From Flavobacterium sp. (lineage in GTDB: Bacteria > Bacteroidota > Bacteroidia > Flavobacteriales > Flavobacteriaceae): a stretch of 64,000 nt of DNA. Where the stretch lies: contig NZ_JAQSDH010000048.1 in the NCBI RefSeq assembly GCF_029945805.1, positions 1-64,000 of the forward strand. The letters are read 5' to 3'. Positions 47,109 through 55,112 of this stretch are shown piece by piece. The position numbers and the translations under genes were made by a program. The stretch's first letter is position 1; each line of letters begins with the position of its first letter. The notes under the pieces are model-generated. The model ran no database searches, was not told the origin of the DNA, and saw only the letters and a list, made by a program, of their open reading frames with translations.

Positions 47109-48266
47109 ATGAACTATTTCTCTTCCGATTTTAAACTAGGAATCCTCGGCGGCGGTCAACTAGGCAAAATGCTTTTGGCTGAAACCCGAAAATTTGACAT
47201 TCAAACATTTGTTCTTGATTCAAGTCATGAAGCACCAGCCCGACTGGCTTGCAATAATTTTTTCCAAGGAGATTTACTCGAGTTTGATGCCGTTTATAAC
47301 TTCGGAAAATTAGTAGATGTATTGACCCTCGAAATTGAAAACGTAAATTTAGATGCGTTAGAAAAATTAGAAAATGAAGGTTTAAAAGTATATCCTTCGC
47401 CAAAAACGTTGCGCTTGATTCAGAGTAAATCCGTTCAAAAGGAGTTTTATATTAAAAACAATATTCCAACAGCCAAAGGAAAAGCTTTTAAGAGTTTAAA
47501 GGAACTTTTAGTAGAATTTATGGAGGGCAAAGTGAAAATGCCATTTGTATGGAAAAGCGCCCGATTTGGTTACGATGGTAACGGTGTTAAAATTATACGT
47601 TCGGCAAAAGATATCGAAACTTTACCTGATGTAGAATGTATCGCAGAAGAATTGGTTCCTTTTAAAAATGAGTTAGCGGTCATTGTAGTTCGCAATGTTG
47701 CAGGTCAAGTAAAAACCTATCCGGTTGTTGAAATGGAATTCCATCCCGAAGCCAACCAAGTAGAATATGTGATTTGTCCGGCGCGAATTGACGAAAAAGT
47801 AGCTCAGAAAGCGAACGAAATTGCATTAGAAGTTTCTAAATCTTTTAATCATGTTGGTTTGTTAGCTGTTGAAATGTTCCAAACCGAAGACGATAAATTA
47901 ATGGTCAATGAAGTCGCACCAAGACCCCATAACTCTGGCCATTACAGTATTGAAGCTAGTTATACTTCTCAATTTGAAAATCATATTCGTGCGATTTTAA
48001 ATTTACCTCTGGGAAATACCGCTAGTAAAGTTGCGGGGATTATGGTAAATTTGGTTGGTGCTGAAGGATTTACGGGAGATGTAGTTTATGAAAATATAGA
48101 AAAAATCATGGCAATTGATGGTGTAACGCCCCATATCTATGGCAAAGGCGAAACGCGTCCTTTCCGAAAAATGGGACACGTAACTATTGTCAACGAAAAC
48201 ATGGATGAAGCCAGAAGAATTGCTGAAAAAGTAAAGAACAGCATACGAGTAATCAGTGCCAAATGA
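47109..48266 (+). CDS. purK: 5-(carboxyamino)imidazole ribonucleotide synthase PurK
   Basis: The 385-residue ATP-grasp enzyme carboxylates AIR to N5-CAIR using ATP and bicarbonate in purine synthesis. It begins MNYFSSDFKLGILGGGQLGKML, the usual PurK N-terminus, then shows AEELVPFKNELAVIV and the ATP-grasp EVAPRPHNSGHYSIEA motif. The open frame continues 48 codons upstream, but start and length are set by homology and the promoter box. It is followed by a thioredoxin-like gene after 10 nt, then purE. Confidence 0.96.
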   Translation: MNYFSSDFKLGILGGGQLGKMLLAETRKFDIQTFVLDSSHEAPARLACNNFFQGDLLEFDAVYNFGKLVDVLTLEIENVNLDALEKLENEGLKVYPSPKTLRLIQSKSVQKEFYIKNNIPTAKGKAFKSLKELLVEFMEGKVKMPFVWKSARFGYDGNGVKIIRSAKDIETLPDVECIAEELVPFKNELAVIVVRNVAGQVKTYPVVEMEFHPEANQVEYVICPARIDEKVAQKANEIALEVSKSFNHVGLLAVEMFQTEDDKLMVNEVAPRPHNSGHYSIEASYTSQFENHIRAILNLPLGNTASKVAGIMVNLVGAEGFTGDVVYENIEKIMAIDGVTPHIYGKGETRPFRKMGHVTIVNENMDEARRIAEKVKNSIRVISAK

Positions 48267-48276
48267 TAAATACACT

Positions 48277-49065
48277 ATGAAAAAAGTTCTTTATCTTTTT
48301 TTAGTTTTCTACAGTACAATTGCCGTTTCGCAAGAATATGACTTTGTTTCAAATAATGCTGTCGCGATTACCAAATGGAAGTACATTGATCTTTTGAATA
48401 AAGTTCCGAAACCAACCATTGACTACAGGCTTGAAAGTGGAAAGCCCTTCACACAAACCTATTTTGATTCTATTGTAAAAACCAAAGATTCTCATAAACT
48501 TAAAACAATTTACCTATCGGACTCTATTGTCAACAAGGTAACCTTAGTATTAAAAACCCGAAGCGACGCAGAAGTCAAAAAAGACAACCAAGCATTCTTT
48601 GATTTACAGAATAAAGAAAAAAGTAACCGAAAAAAAATCATAGGAAGTACGCTCTCCAACTTGGTACTAACTGACATATCAGGGAAAAAGTATACTTCGC
48701 AATCACTTTTAGGAAAAATGGTTTTTTTGAATTTTTGGTTCACCAAATGTGCACCTTGCATTAAAGAAATGCACGATTTAAACAAACTAAAAGAAAAATA
48801 TGGAGACGAAAATATGGTCTATTTTGCCATCACCTACGACAAAACAGAAGTGATTGAAAAATTCTTAACCCGAAACAAATTGGATTTTACCATAATTCCG
48901 AATGATCAAAAAACAATCGATGCAATGAATGTTAATTTTTATCCGACCAACATGCTTTTAGACCAAAATGGTAAAGTTTTATTTGTTAGCGAACTTTTTA
49001 ATCCAAAAAGCAATAACGGTTTGACCGAAATAAACAAACTAATCAAAAAAAATACAAAGAAATAA
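48277..49065 (+). CDS. TlpA-family thioredoxin-like protein
   Basis: The 262-residue protein has a signal peptide (MKKVLYLFLVFYSTIAVSQ), a central linker domain of about 100 residues, and a C-terminal thioredoxin fold from about residue 125 with MVFLNFWFTKCAPCIKEM (redox pair C158/C161) and the cis-proline loop NFYPTNMLL. It probably reduces disulfides in the periplasm. It is in the purK-purE operon (10 nt after purK, 2 nt before purE), an unexpected neighbour for a thiol-redox protein. Confidence 0.88.
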   Translation: MKKVLYLFLVFYSTIAVSQEYDFVSNNAVAITKWKYIDLLNKVPKPTIDYRLESGKPFTQTYFDSIVKTKDSHKLKTIYLSDSIVNKVTLVLKTRSDAEVKKDNQAFFDLQNKEKSNRKKIIGSTLSNLVLTDISGKKYTSQSLLGKMVFLNFWFTKCAPCIKEMHDLNKLKEKYGDENMVYFAITYDKTEVIEKFLTRNKLDFTIIPNDQKTIDAMNVNFYPTNMLLDQNGKVLFVSELFNPKSNNGLTEINKLIKKNTKK

Positions 49066-49067
49066 TC

Positions 49068-49553
49068 ATGAGCAAAGTAGCCATAATAATGGGTTCAAAA
49101 TCAGATTTACCCATAATGCAAGAAGCAATCGACATTCTGAAAAGTTTTGAAATTGAAACTGAAGTTGATATTGTTTCAGCACACAGAACGCCTGAAAAAT
49201 TATTCGATTTTAGCAAAAACGCACATACTCGCGGAATTTCGGTTGTCATTGCCGGAGCCGGTGGTGCTGCACATTTACCCGGAATGGTCGCTTCCATGTC
49301 GCCTTTGCCCGTAATTGGTGTTCCTGTAAAATCGAGTAATTCTATTGATGGTTGGGATTCGGTTTTGTCAATCTTGCAAATGCCAGGCGGTGTTCCCGTG
49401 GCGACAGTGGCTTTAAACGGTGCCAAAAATGCCGGAATTCTAGCTGCTCAAATCATCGGAAGCCACGATAAAAATGTGCTGAATAAAATCATCGCCTACA
49501 AAGAAAGCCTGAAAGAAGCCGTCAATAAGTCTTCGGATGAATTGAAAAAGTAG
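49068..49553 (+). CDS. purE: N5-carboxyaminoimidazole ribonucleotide mutase PurE
   Basis: The 161-residue class I PurE converts N5-CAIR, the PurK product, to CAIR. The signature MGSKSDLPIMQEA, SAHRTPEKLFDF, GAGGAAHLPGMVAS and MPGGVPVATVALNGAKNAG are all present. It follows the TlpA-like gene by 2 nt. Its TAG stop falls at the left edge of an interspersed repeat. Confidence 0.97.
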   Translation: MSKVAIIMGSKSDLPIMQEAIDILKSFEIETEVDIVSAHRTPEKLFDFSKNAHTRGISVVIAGAGGAAHLPGMVASMSPLPVIGVPVKSSNSIDGWDSVLSILQMPGGVPVATVALNGAKNAGILAAQIIGSHDKNVLNKIIAYKESLKEAVNKSSDELKK

Positions 49554-49625
49554 GAGCTATTTCCAGCTATCCGTTACAATCTTTTTTTTAAAGAAAAAAA
49601 AGGATTTCCACTACTATCTGGGCTA
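49552..49625 (+). repeat. Interspersed AGGAGCTATTTCC...GGGCTA element
   Basis: The sequence starts AGGAGCTATTTCCAGCTATC and ends TCTGGGCTA with an internal poly-T/poly-A hairpin (about 49580-49602). From general knowledge, elements of this pattern are scattered between genes in Flavobacterium. Here its first bases overlap the purE stop codon, and the hairpin may terminate the operon. Confidence 0.75.
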
Positions 49626-49674
49626 AACTATCTATAAACTTCGGTCAAAATTTTTAAATAAAATCTTAATTAAA

Positions 49675-49722
49675 AAACTTTGCGAACCTTGCGTAAATCC
49701 TCGCGAACTTTGCGGTTAATTA
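49675..49722 (+). repeat. TTTGCGAACCTTGCGTAAA-type degenerate repeats
   Basis: The stretch contains CTTTGCGAACCTTGCG and GCGAACTTTGCGG, related units of about 12-15 bp. It ends just before the M3 peptidase gene. Confidence 0.5.
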
Positions 49723-49732
49723 CCTAAATCAA

Positions 49733-51760
49733 ATGAAAATTCTAACACAAAAGTTCAACACCAAACACAATACGGCACCTTTTGCCCAAATCAAATTAGA
49801 AGATTACAAAACTGCTTTCGAAGAAAACATCTCCAAAGCCAGAGCAGAAGTCGATGCAATAACCAACAATCCGGAAGCGCCAACTTTTCAAAACACCATC
49901 GAAGCTTTAGATTATTCTGGCGAAAGTTTGGATCGAGTATCTTCAATCTTTTTTAATTTAAATTCGGCTGAAACGAGTGACGAAATGCAGAAAATCGCGC
50001 AAGATGTTTCTCCACTATTAACGGCTTTCAGTAACGATATCGCATTGAATGAAGAATTGTTCAAACGTGTAAAAGCCGTTTACGAGCAAAAAGACAAGCT
50101 GAATTTAAATCCAGAGCAAGCCACTTTATTAGACAAAAAATTTAAAAGTTTTTCCCGAAACGGAGCCTTGCTTTCTGAGGATAAAAAATTGCGTTTACGC
50201 GAAATTGATACCGAATTAGCCAAACTAAAACTAACGTATAGCGAAAATGTTTTGGCCGAAACCCACAATTATCAGTTACACATTACTAACCCAGCAGATT
50301 TAAAAGGCTTACCTGAGGGAACCATTGAAGCAGCAGCAAGTCTGGCAAAATCTAAAAACGTTGAAGGCTGGATTTTTACTTTGGATTATCCAAGTTATAT
50401 TCCTTTTTTGACGTATGCTGACAATCGGGAACTTCGAAAAGAAATCGCCATCGCAGCCGGAAAAAAAGCATTCCAAAACAATGAATTCGACAATCAGGAA
50501 ATCACATTAAAGATTGCTAAACTTCGATTTGAACGCGCCAATTTATTAGGTTATAAAACGCATTCCGATTTTGTTCTCGAAGAACGAATGGCGCAAACTC
50601 CGGAAAAAGTAAAATCGTTTTTGAATGATTTATTGTCGAAAGCCAAACCAGCAGCCGAAAAAGAATTTGCTCAATTAACCACTTTCGCGAAAGAACTAGA
50701 CGGAATTGACCAGCTCGAAAAATGGGACGGCGCTTATTATTCGGAAAAGCTAAAACAAAAATTATTCGACTTTGATGACGAACAATTAAAACCTTATTTT
50801 AAACTTGAAAATGTTCTAAACGGTGCCTTTACCGTTGCTGAAAAATTATTTGGAATCACATTCAAAGAAGTGCTTGATATCGAAAAATACCATGAAGAGG
50901 TACAAACTTTTGAAGTAGTAGACTTCGAAAACAAATTGGTGGCGATTTTTTACGCTGACTTTTTTCCACGAAAAGGAAAACGAAACGGCGCTTGGATGAC
51001 ATCATTCAAACCACAATATATTAAAGACGGCGTTAATGAACGACCGCACGTTTCCATCGTTTGCAACTTTACGCCACCAACAGAAAGTAAGCCTTCACTC
51101 CTAACTTTTAACGAAGTAACGACTCTGTTTCATGAGTTTGGACACGCTCTACACGGTATGTTAGCGAATACGACTTATCCAAGTTTATCAGGAACATCGG
51201 TTTATTGGGATTTTGTAGAATTGCCGAGTCAGGTTATGGAAAACTGGTGTTACGAACCGGAAGCTTTGGCTTTGTTTGCGAAACATTACGAAACTGGCGA
51301 TATTATTCCGCAAGATTTTGTCAATAAAATAAAGCAAAGCGCAAGCTTCTTAGAAGGAATGGCAACACTGCGTCAAGTAAGTTTTGGACTTTTAGACATG
51401 GCGTTCCACAGCAATAATCCAAATGAAATTACGGATGTAAAAGCTTTTGAAAAAAAGGCTTTTAAAGGAACCTATTTGTATCCAGATGTTGCTGAGAATT
51501 GCATGAGTGTTTCGTTTTCGCATATTTTTGCTGGCGGCTATTCCTCAGGATATTACAGTTACAAATGGGCTGAAGTTTTGGATGCGGATGCATTTGCGTA
51601 TTTTCAAGAAAAAGGAATTTTTAATAAAGAAGTGGCTGCAAAATTCAAAGAAAATGTATTGTCAAAAGGCGGAACCGAATTGCCGATGGAATTGTACAAA
51701 CGTTTCCGTGGACAAGAACCAAAACCGGAAGCATTGTTGAAACGAGCGGGATTGGTGTAG
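49733..51760 (+). CDS. dcp: M3-family zinc metallopeptidase (Dcp/oligopeptidase A type)
   Basis: The 675-residue cytosolic peptidase degrades oligopeptides. The zinc motif HEFGH (467-471) with a downstream glutamate (E496 in DFVELPSQ) is intact, and the FEERMA/QTPEKV, GKRNGAWMTSF and IFAGGYSSGYYSYKWAEVLDADAF blocks match M3A peptidases. Distinction between peptidyl-dipeptidase Dcp and oligopeptidase A is not safe from sequence alone. A monocistronic unit with a terminator after about 50 nt. Confidence 0.92.
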   Translation: MKILTQKFNTKHNTAPFAQIKLEDYKTAFEENISKARAEVDAITNNPEAPTFQNTIEALDYSGESLDRVSSIFFNLNSAETSDEMQKIAQDVSPLLTAFSNDIALNEELFKRVKAVYEQKDKLNLNPEQATLLDKKFKSFSRNGALLSEDKKLRLREIDTELAKLKLTYSENVLAETHNYQLHITNPADLKGLPEGTIEAAASLAKSKNVEGWIFTLDYPSYIPFLTYADNRELRKEIAIAAGKKAFQNNEFDNQEITLKIAKLRFERANLLGYKTHSDFVLEERMAQTPEKVKSFLNDLLSKAKPAAEKEFAQLTTFAKELDGIDQLEKWDGAYYSEKLKQKLFDFDDEQLKPYFKLENVLNGAFTVAEKLFGITFKEVLDIEKYHEEVQTFEVVDFENKLVAIFYADFFPRKGKRNGAWMTSFKPQYIKDGVNERPHVSIVCNFTPPTESKPSLLTFNEVTTLFHEFGHALHGMLANTTYPSLSGTSVYWDFVELPSQVMENWCYEPEALALFAKHYETGDIIPQDFVNKIKQSASFLEGMATLRQVSFGLLDMAFHSNNPNEITDVKAFEKKAFKGTYLYPDVAENCMSVSFSHIFAGGYSSGYYSYKWAEVLDADAFAYFQEKGIFNKEVAAKFKENVLSKGGTELPMELYKRFRGQEPKPEALLKRAGLV

Positions 51761-51763
51761 ATT

Positions 51764-51810
51764 TTTTAGACTGATTAGACATTTTAGACTGCTTAGATAT
51801 TTTAGATTAT
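51764..51810. repeat. Degenerate TTTTAGACTG/TTAGA repeats
   Basis: Several TTAGACTG and TTTTAGA units in a row between the M3 peptidase stop and its terminator. Non-coding. Confidence 0.5.
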
Positions 51811-51812
51811 GG

Positions 51813-51840
51813 AACCGGAGTTATGCTTCGGTTTCTTTTT
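51813..51840 (+). terminator. Terminator downstream of M3 peptidase
   Basis: Arms 51813-51820 and 51826-51833 form an 8-bp stem with one G-T pair and a 5-nt loop, followed by a T-rich run. Confidence 0.75.
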
Positions 51841-51850
51841 TATACATAGT

Positions 51851-51960
51851 GCGTTAGGGATTACTTCACCAAGTTAATATTTTTCATATGAGTTCAGTGA
51901 ATGCTGAGCATTTGGAGCAAGTACCGTGTACTGCGGAAAGCCCGGCCCGAAGGGAACGCC
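51851..51960 (+). repeat. Interspersed GCGTTAGGGATT...GGAACGCC element, copy 1
   Basis: Starts GCGTTAGGGATT (51851-51862) and ends with CGGAAAGCCCGGCCCGAAGG then GAACGCC at 51960. A second copy with the same ends and a different middle is at 61129-61216. Lies between the M3 peptidase terminator and the GbsR-type regulator promoter. Confidence 0.75.
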
Positions 51961-51975
51961 TAAATATTTTACAAT

Positions 51976-52021
51976 AACTTTCATTTATTTTTGAAACTTT
52001 AAAAACTTTTAGTTACCTTTG
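51976..52021 (+). promoter_or_regulatory. Promoter and putative operator of GbsR-type regulator
   Basis: The promoter is TTTG (51990-51993), 20-nt spacer, TACCTTTG (52014-52021), 4 nt before the ATG, so the transcript is likely leaderless. An AACTTTCA (51976-51983)-loop-TGAAA (51992-51996) element overlaps the -33 box. A better-formed copy of this motif lies at 52550-52573 in front of the next gene, which suggests a shared operator. Confidence 0.65.
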
Positions 52022-52025
52022 GATT

Positions 52026-52532
52026 ATGGAATTCAGAGAAGCAAAAAATAAATTCGTTCAAACATGGGGAGCACTGGGTTCACAGTGGGGCATAAATAAA
52101 ACTATGGCTCAGATTCATGCGCTTTTAATGGTATCACACGAAGCGGTTTCAATGGAAGATATAATGGAAGAATTGCAGATTTCGCGAGGTAATGCCAGTA
52201 TGAATTTAAGAGCTTTGATGGATTGGGGAATTGTATATAAAGAATATAAAGTTGGCGAAAGAAGAGAGTTTTTTATTGCTGAAAAAGATTTGGACGAATT
52301 GGCCGTAAAGATTTCAAGAGAACGAAGCAAACGTGAAATTAAACCCGCGCTGAAAGTCTTGAAAGAAGTGTCTAGCATTACCGCGGATGCTACGGCTGAA
52401 GAAAGACATTTTGTGGAGCAAACCGGAAAATTGTATGATTTTGTATTGAAAGCAGACAATGTTTTAGATAAAATAACAGAATACAAAGACAATTGGTTGG
52501 CGCAATTGCTAGTCAAATTTATGAAGAAATAA
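52026..52532 (+). CDS. GbsR/MarR-type transcriptional regulator
   Basis: The 168-residue protein has a winged helix (about residues 25-95) with MAQIHALLMVSHEAVSMEDIMEELQISRGNASMNLRALMDWGIVYKEYKVGERREFF. The sequence SRGNASMNLRAL and the long C-terminal helical region (about 100-168) are typical of the GbsR subgroup. The ligand is unknown; in Bacillus GbsR responds to choline, but this should not be carried over. It probably controls itself and the four genes behind it through the repeated motif. Confidence 0.88.
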   Translation: MEFREAKNKFVQTWGALGSQWGINKTMAQIHALLMVSHEAVSMEDIMEELQISRGNASMNLRALMDWGIVYKEYKVGERREFFIAEKDLDELAVKISRERSKREIKPALKVLKEVSSITADATAEERHFVEQTGKLYDFVLKADNVLDKITEYKDNWLAQLLVKFMKK

Positions 52533-52549
52533 ACCCTTTTTTTAATCTT

Positions 52550-52573
52550 AACTTTCATTTTTTTCTGAAAGTT
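52550..52573 (+). promoter_or_regulatory. Putative operator upstream of small membrane-protein genes
   Basis: A perfect 8-bp inverted repeat AACTTTCA (52550-52557)-8 nt-TGAAAGTT (52566-52573) closely matches the motif over the regulator promoter at 51976-51998. It ends 17 nt before the next ATG. Confidence 0.6.
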
Positions 52574-52590
52574 TAAAACAAATTAGAATC

Positions 52591-52938
52591 ATGAAAACAG
52601 TGAAAATTTTAAATGCAATTGCAATTAGTTTACCTATAGTTTTAGGTTTTATAGGAATTGGAATAAATGATTCAACTGGAAACTATTTTGCTTATGCACT
52701 ATATTCTACTATGCTTACGGGATTTATTCAAGTGCTTTTAGGTATATTTTTACTTTATAATGACCCTAAAAATATAGCTATTCAACTTTATATTGCAACT
52801 ACTTTACTATTCTTTTTGACTTGGTATTTGGAGGTAGAACTATTTCATACTGACATTTTAGTATATATATTAGTTCCTATCCCACTTCTACTTGCGCTTT
52901 TTCTTTCAATCGTAATTTATAAAAAAGCAAGCTTATGA
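52591..52938 (+). CDS. Small integral membrane protein, unknown function
   Basis: I do not recognise this 115-residue protein. It has four predicted membrane helices (about residues 9-25, 32-54, 65-82, 88-110) and almost no soluble part; LEVELFHTD is the only polar loop of note. Its stop overlaps the start of the next gene by 4 nt (ATGA), showing operon structure. First gene behind the regulator. Confidence 0.7.
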   Translation: MKTVKILNAIAISLPIVLGFIGIGINDSTGNYFAYALYSTMLTGFIQVLLGIFLLYNDPKNIAIQLYIATTLLFFLTWYLEVELFHTDILVYILVPIPLLLALFLSIVIYKKASL

Positions 52939-53279
52939 ACCTCAACATCATTGGATATCTAATTTATCTGACAATTACCTCGATAATAATTGTTGGGGTT
53001 GGTAAAATTTGCTATAAAAACGGTAACATTTTAGTTTCAGCTTTGATTCCGGATCACGAAGATTTATGCCACAAAGCCAATCAAATCTTACTTGTTGGGT
53101 ATTATTTACTAAATCTTGGATATTGTGCAATGACATTAATTTCTTGGGAAAAGATGCTATCGTTCCATCAATTATTAGAAGTTATTGCACTCAAATCGGC
53201 AATCATCATTGGCACCATCGCTATAATGCATTACCTCAATATTTTTATTCTTACTAAATACATTCAAAAATTAATTTAA
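52935..53279 (+). CDS. Small membrane protein, paralogue of the next gene
   Basis: The 114-residue protein has three or four membrane helices. IGYLIYL near the start, NQILLVGYYLLNLGYCAMTL in the middle and LNIFIL near the end have counterparts in the next protein, so the two are distant duplicates. A soluble loop with DHEDLCHKAN lies between helices 1 and 2. Function unknown. Confidence 0.7.
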   Translation: MNLNIIGYLIYLTITSIIIVGVGKICYKNGNILVSALIPDHEDLCHKANQILLVGYYLLNLGYCAMTLISWEKMLSFHQLLEVIALKSAIIIGTIAIMHYLNIFILTKYIQKLI

Positions 53280-53290
53280 ATACAATTATT

Positions 53291-53677
53291 ATGGAAACTA
53301 CAAAAATTTTAATCGGTTATGCTATTTATTTACCAGTCGCTTTATTTCTTACTTACTATGTTTCTCGAACACTTTTTAAAAACAGCAAAGTATATATGAT
53401 GGACATTTTTAAAGGTCGCGAAGAAATTGCCGTTGCCACAAATAAACTCTTTGAAACCGGTTTTTATCTGCTCAATTTAGGGTTTGCTTTGATGATTTTA
53501 GAAATGAATAATTATGATAACAGCTATCAAACACTAACAGAAAATCTTAGTTATAAAATTGGCGGATTTACAATTTATCTTGGATTAATGCTATTCTTGA
53601 ATCTGTATTTTTTCTTTAGAGGAAAACGCAAAGCGAAAGAAGGGCAACGTGAGCAACAAATTGTTTTTACTGCTTAA
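53291..53677 (+). CDS. Small membrane protein, paralogue of the preceding gene
   Basis: The 128-residue protein has about three membrane helices. It shares IGYAIYL, NKLFETGFYLLNLGFALMIL and LNLYFFF with the protein before it. It has a basic, hydrophilic C-terminal tail (RGKRKAKEGQREQQ). Function unknown. Starts 11 nt after the preceding stop and 9 nt before the SRPBCC gene. Confidence 0.7.
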   Translation: METTKILIGYAIYLPVALFLTYYVSRTLFKNSKVYMMDIFKGREEIAVATNKLFETGFYLLNLGFALMILEMNNYDNSYQTLTENLSYKIGGFTIYLGLMLFLNLYFFFRGKRKAKEGQREQQIVFTA

Positions 53678-53686
53678 TTACACACC

Positions 53687-54142
53687 ATGACAACCATTGA
53701 CCTCATTACCAAAATAAAAGCACCGATACAAAAGGTTTTCGATTTAAACCGAAACATCAACATTCATAAATTGTCCACTTCAAAATCGAATGAAACTGCA
53801 ATTGATGGCGTAGCATCTGGATTGATTAATCTGAATGAAACCGTAACGTGGCGCGGCAAACATTTCGGTATTTATCAAACACACAAAAGCAAAATCACTG
53901 CAATGGAATTTCCCACTTATTTTGTAGATGAAATGATGGAAGGCCGCTTTAAAAAGTTCAAACACGAACATACTTTTGTAGAAAAAAACGGAAAAACGGT
54001 AATGATTGATACGATTGAATATCAAACACCATTTGGAATTTTCGGAAAGATGTTTGACAAGCTGTTTTTGAAAAATTATTTGACAAATTTTATCAAAGAA
54101 AGAAATGAATTCATCAAAAATTTAGCCGAAAAGAACAACTAA
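53687..54142 (+). CDS. SRPBCC-superfamily protein
   Basis: The 151-residue protein looks like a START/Bet v1-like fold: IDLITKIKAPIQKVFDLNRNINIH at the start, the VTWRGKHFGIYQTHKSKITAMEFPTYFVDEMMEG core, and a long C-terminal helix (about 125-150). Such proteins bind hydrophobic ligands or act as cyclases. The residues ETVTWRGKHFG are typical of a coenzyme Q-binding-like subgroup. It ends 21 nt inside the convergent UbiA-like gene. Confidence 0.82.
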   Translation: MTTIDLITKIKAPIQKVFDLNRNINIHKLSTSKSNETAIDGVASGLINLNETVTWRGKHFGIYQTHKSKITAMEFPTYFVDEMMEGRFKKFKHEHTFVEKNGKTVMIDTIEYQTPFGIFGKMFDKLFLKNYLTNFIKERNEFIKNLAEKNN

Positions 54143-54937
54143 AATCCACCATAAAATCGGAATACTTTCGGCCCAAAAAGAGCTGTAGTATTTCGATTTT
54201 TTTTCGTTCGCAAAAAGTAAAAAAGTTATCGTAGTTGCTGCAACACCGATTTTCAAAAGCAAGGTTTGAATACTGAAATTAACATCTAAAAATTCCAAAA
54301 GAACAAAAAGAAATAAAAAAGCACTTCCAACTATTTTGGTCTGATTCACTCCTATTTGTTGCGGAACCGTTTTCAAATGTGGATCGTCGTATCGCAAATC
54401 GATGATTTCAAAAATTAGCACTAACACAAAAATTAAAATAAAACGTTGCACTCCCACTAAAAGTATCGTACTGTCGAATGCAATTCCAGCATTTAAAATT
54501 GGTAAAACTAAAGAAACCCCAACCCAACAAAGTGCCACAATATAAATCTTTACGCCTGCCCAATTGCGAGCATTTCTTCTATTCGGAAAAAACGGCAACG
54601 TATATAAAAGGGTCAAAAACAGAAAGACAACGGCAATTATTTTTGTAGTTTTATCTAAAGTAAAAAAGAAATAAACCGTAGCCAAAAACGAGAAAAAACT
54701 TAAACCAATAATGGCTTTTAATTCGGTTCGCATCTGCAATTTTTGAGTTCTTGCCAAAGCATCATATTTGACAAAATTATAGCCGACTATTGTTCCGAAA
54801 AAAGCAAAAAAAGCAGGTGCATCACTATTCTGAATTTCAAACATAAAACAGGTCATTCTCACTAAAGAATAGCAAGACAAAGCCACGTGGATACTACTGC
54901 TGATATAAAAATCGATACATTTCTTAAAAATCGTCAT
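54122..54937 (-). CDS. UbiA-like prenyltransferase-family membrane protein
   Basis: The 271-residue protein has seven to nine membrane helices. GYNFVKYDALAR (about residues 52-63) resembles the first Asp-rich loop NxxxD, and FEIIDLRYDDPHLKTVPQQIG (about 175-195) the second DxxxD loop of UbiA-type prenyltransferases, but the first loop is reduced. It may transfer a prenyl group or be a non-catalytic relative. It converges on the SRPBCC gene with a 21-nt overlap. Confidence 0.7.
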   Translation of the reverse strand: MTIFKKCIDFYISSSIHVALSCYSLVRMTCFMFEIQNSDAPAFFAFFGTIVGYNFVKYDALARTQKLQMRTELKAIIGLSFFSFLATVYFFFTLDKTTKIIAVVFLFLTLLYTLPFFPNRRNARNWAGVKIYIVALCWVGVSLVLPILNAGIAFDSTILLVGVQRFILIFVLVLIFEIIDLRYDDPHLKTVPQQIGVNQTKIVGSAFLFLFVLLEFLDVNFSIQTLLLKIGVAATTITFLLFANEKKSKYYSSFWAESIPILWWILVVLFG

Positions 54938-55035
54938 TACACAAAACTAATCAATATGTTAATAAGACCCGTTTTTGGTTGAAAATTTCTCAAAATATTG
55001 GGCATTGTTTAGCATAAAATTAGAACATTAATAAT

Positions 55036-55043
55036 TACTTTTG
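55036..55043 (+). promoter_or_regulatory. TAnnTTTG box of gcvP
   Basis: TACTTTTG matches the -7 consensus and implies a leader of about 65 nt. The -33 element is not clear. The leader is too short for a tandem glycine riboswitch. Confidence 0.45.
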
Positions 55044-55112
55044 TGTGCTTTAATTAACTAACCTGATTTACATCGGAACAAGCACAACTAAACACTTAGA
55101 ACTTACTATTTA

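Noticed and set aside
55044..55112. Glycine riboswitch before gcvP
   Set aside because: The leader implied by the promoter box is about 65 nt and shows no aptamer-like pairing; too short for a tandem glycine riboswitch.
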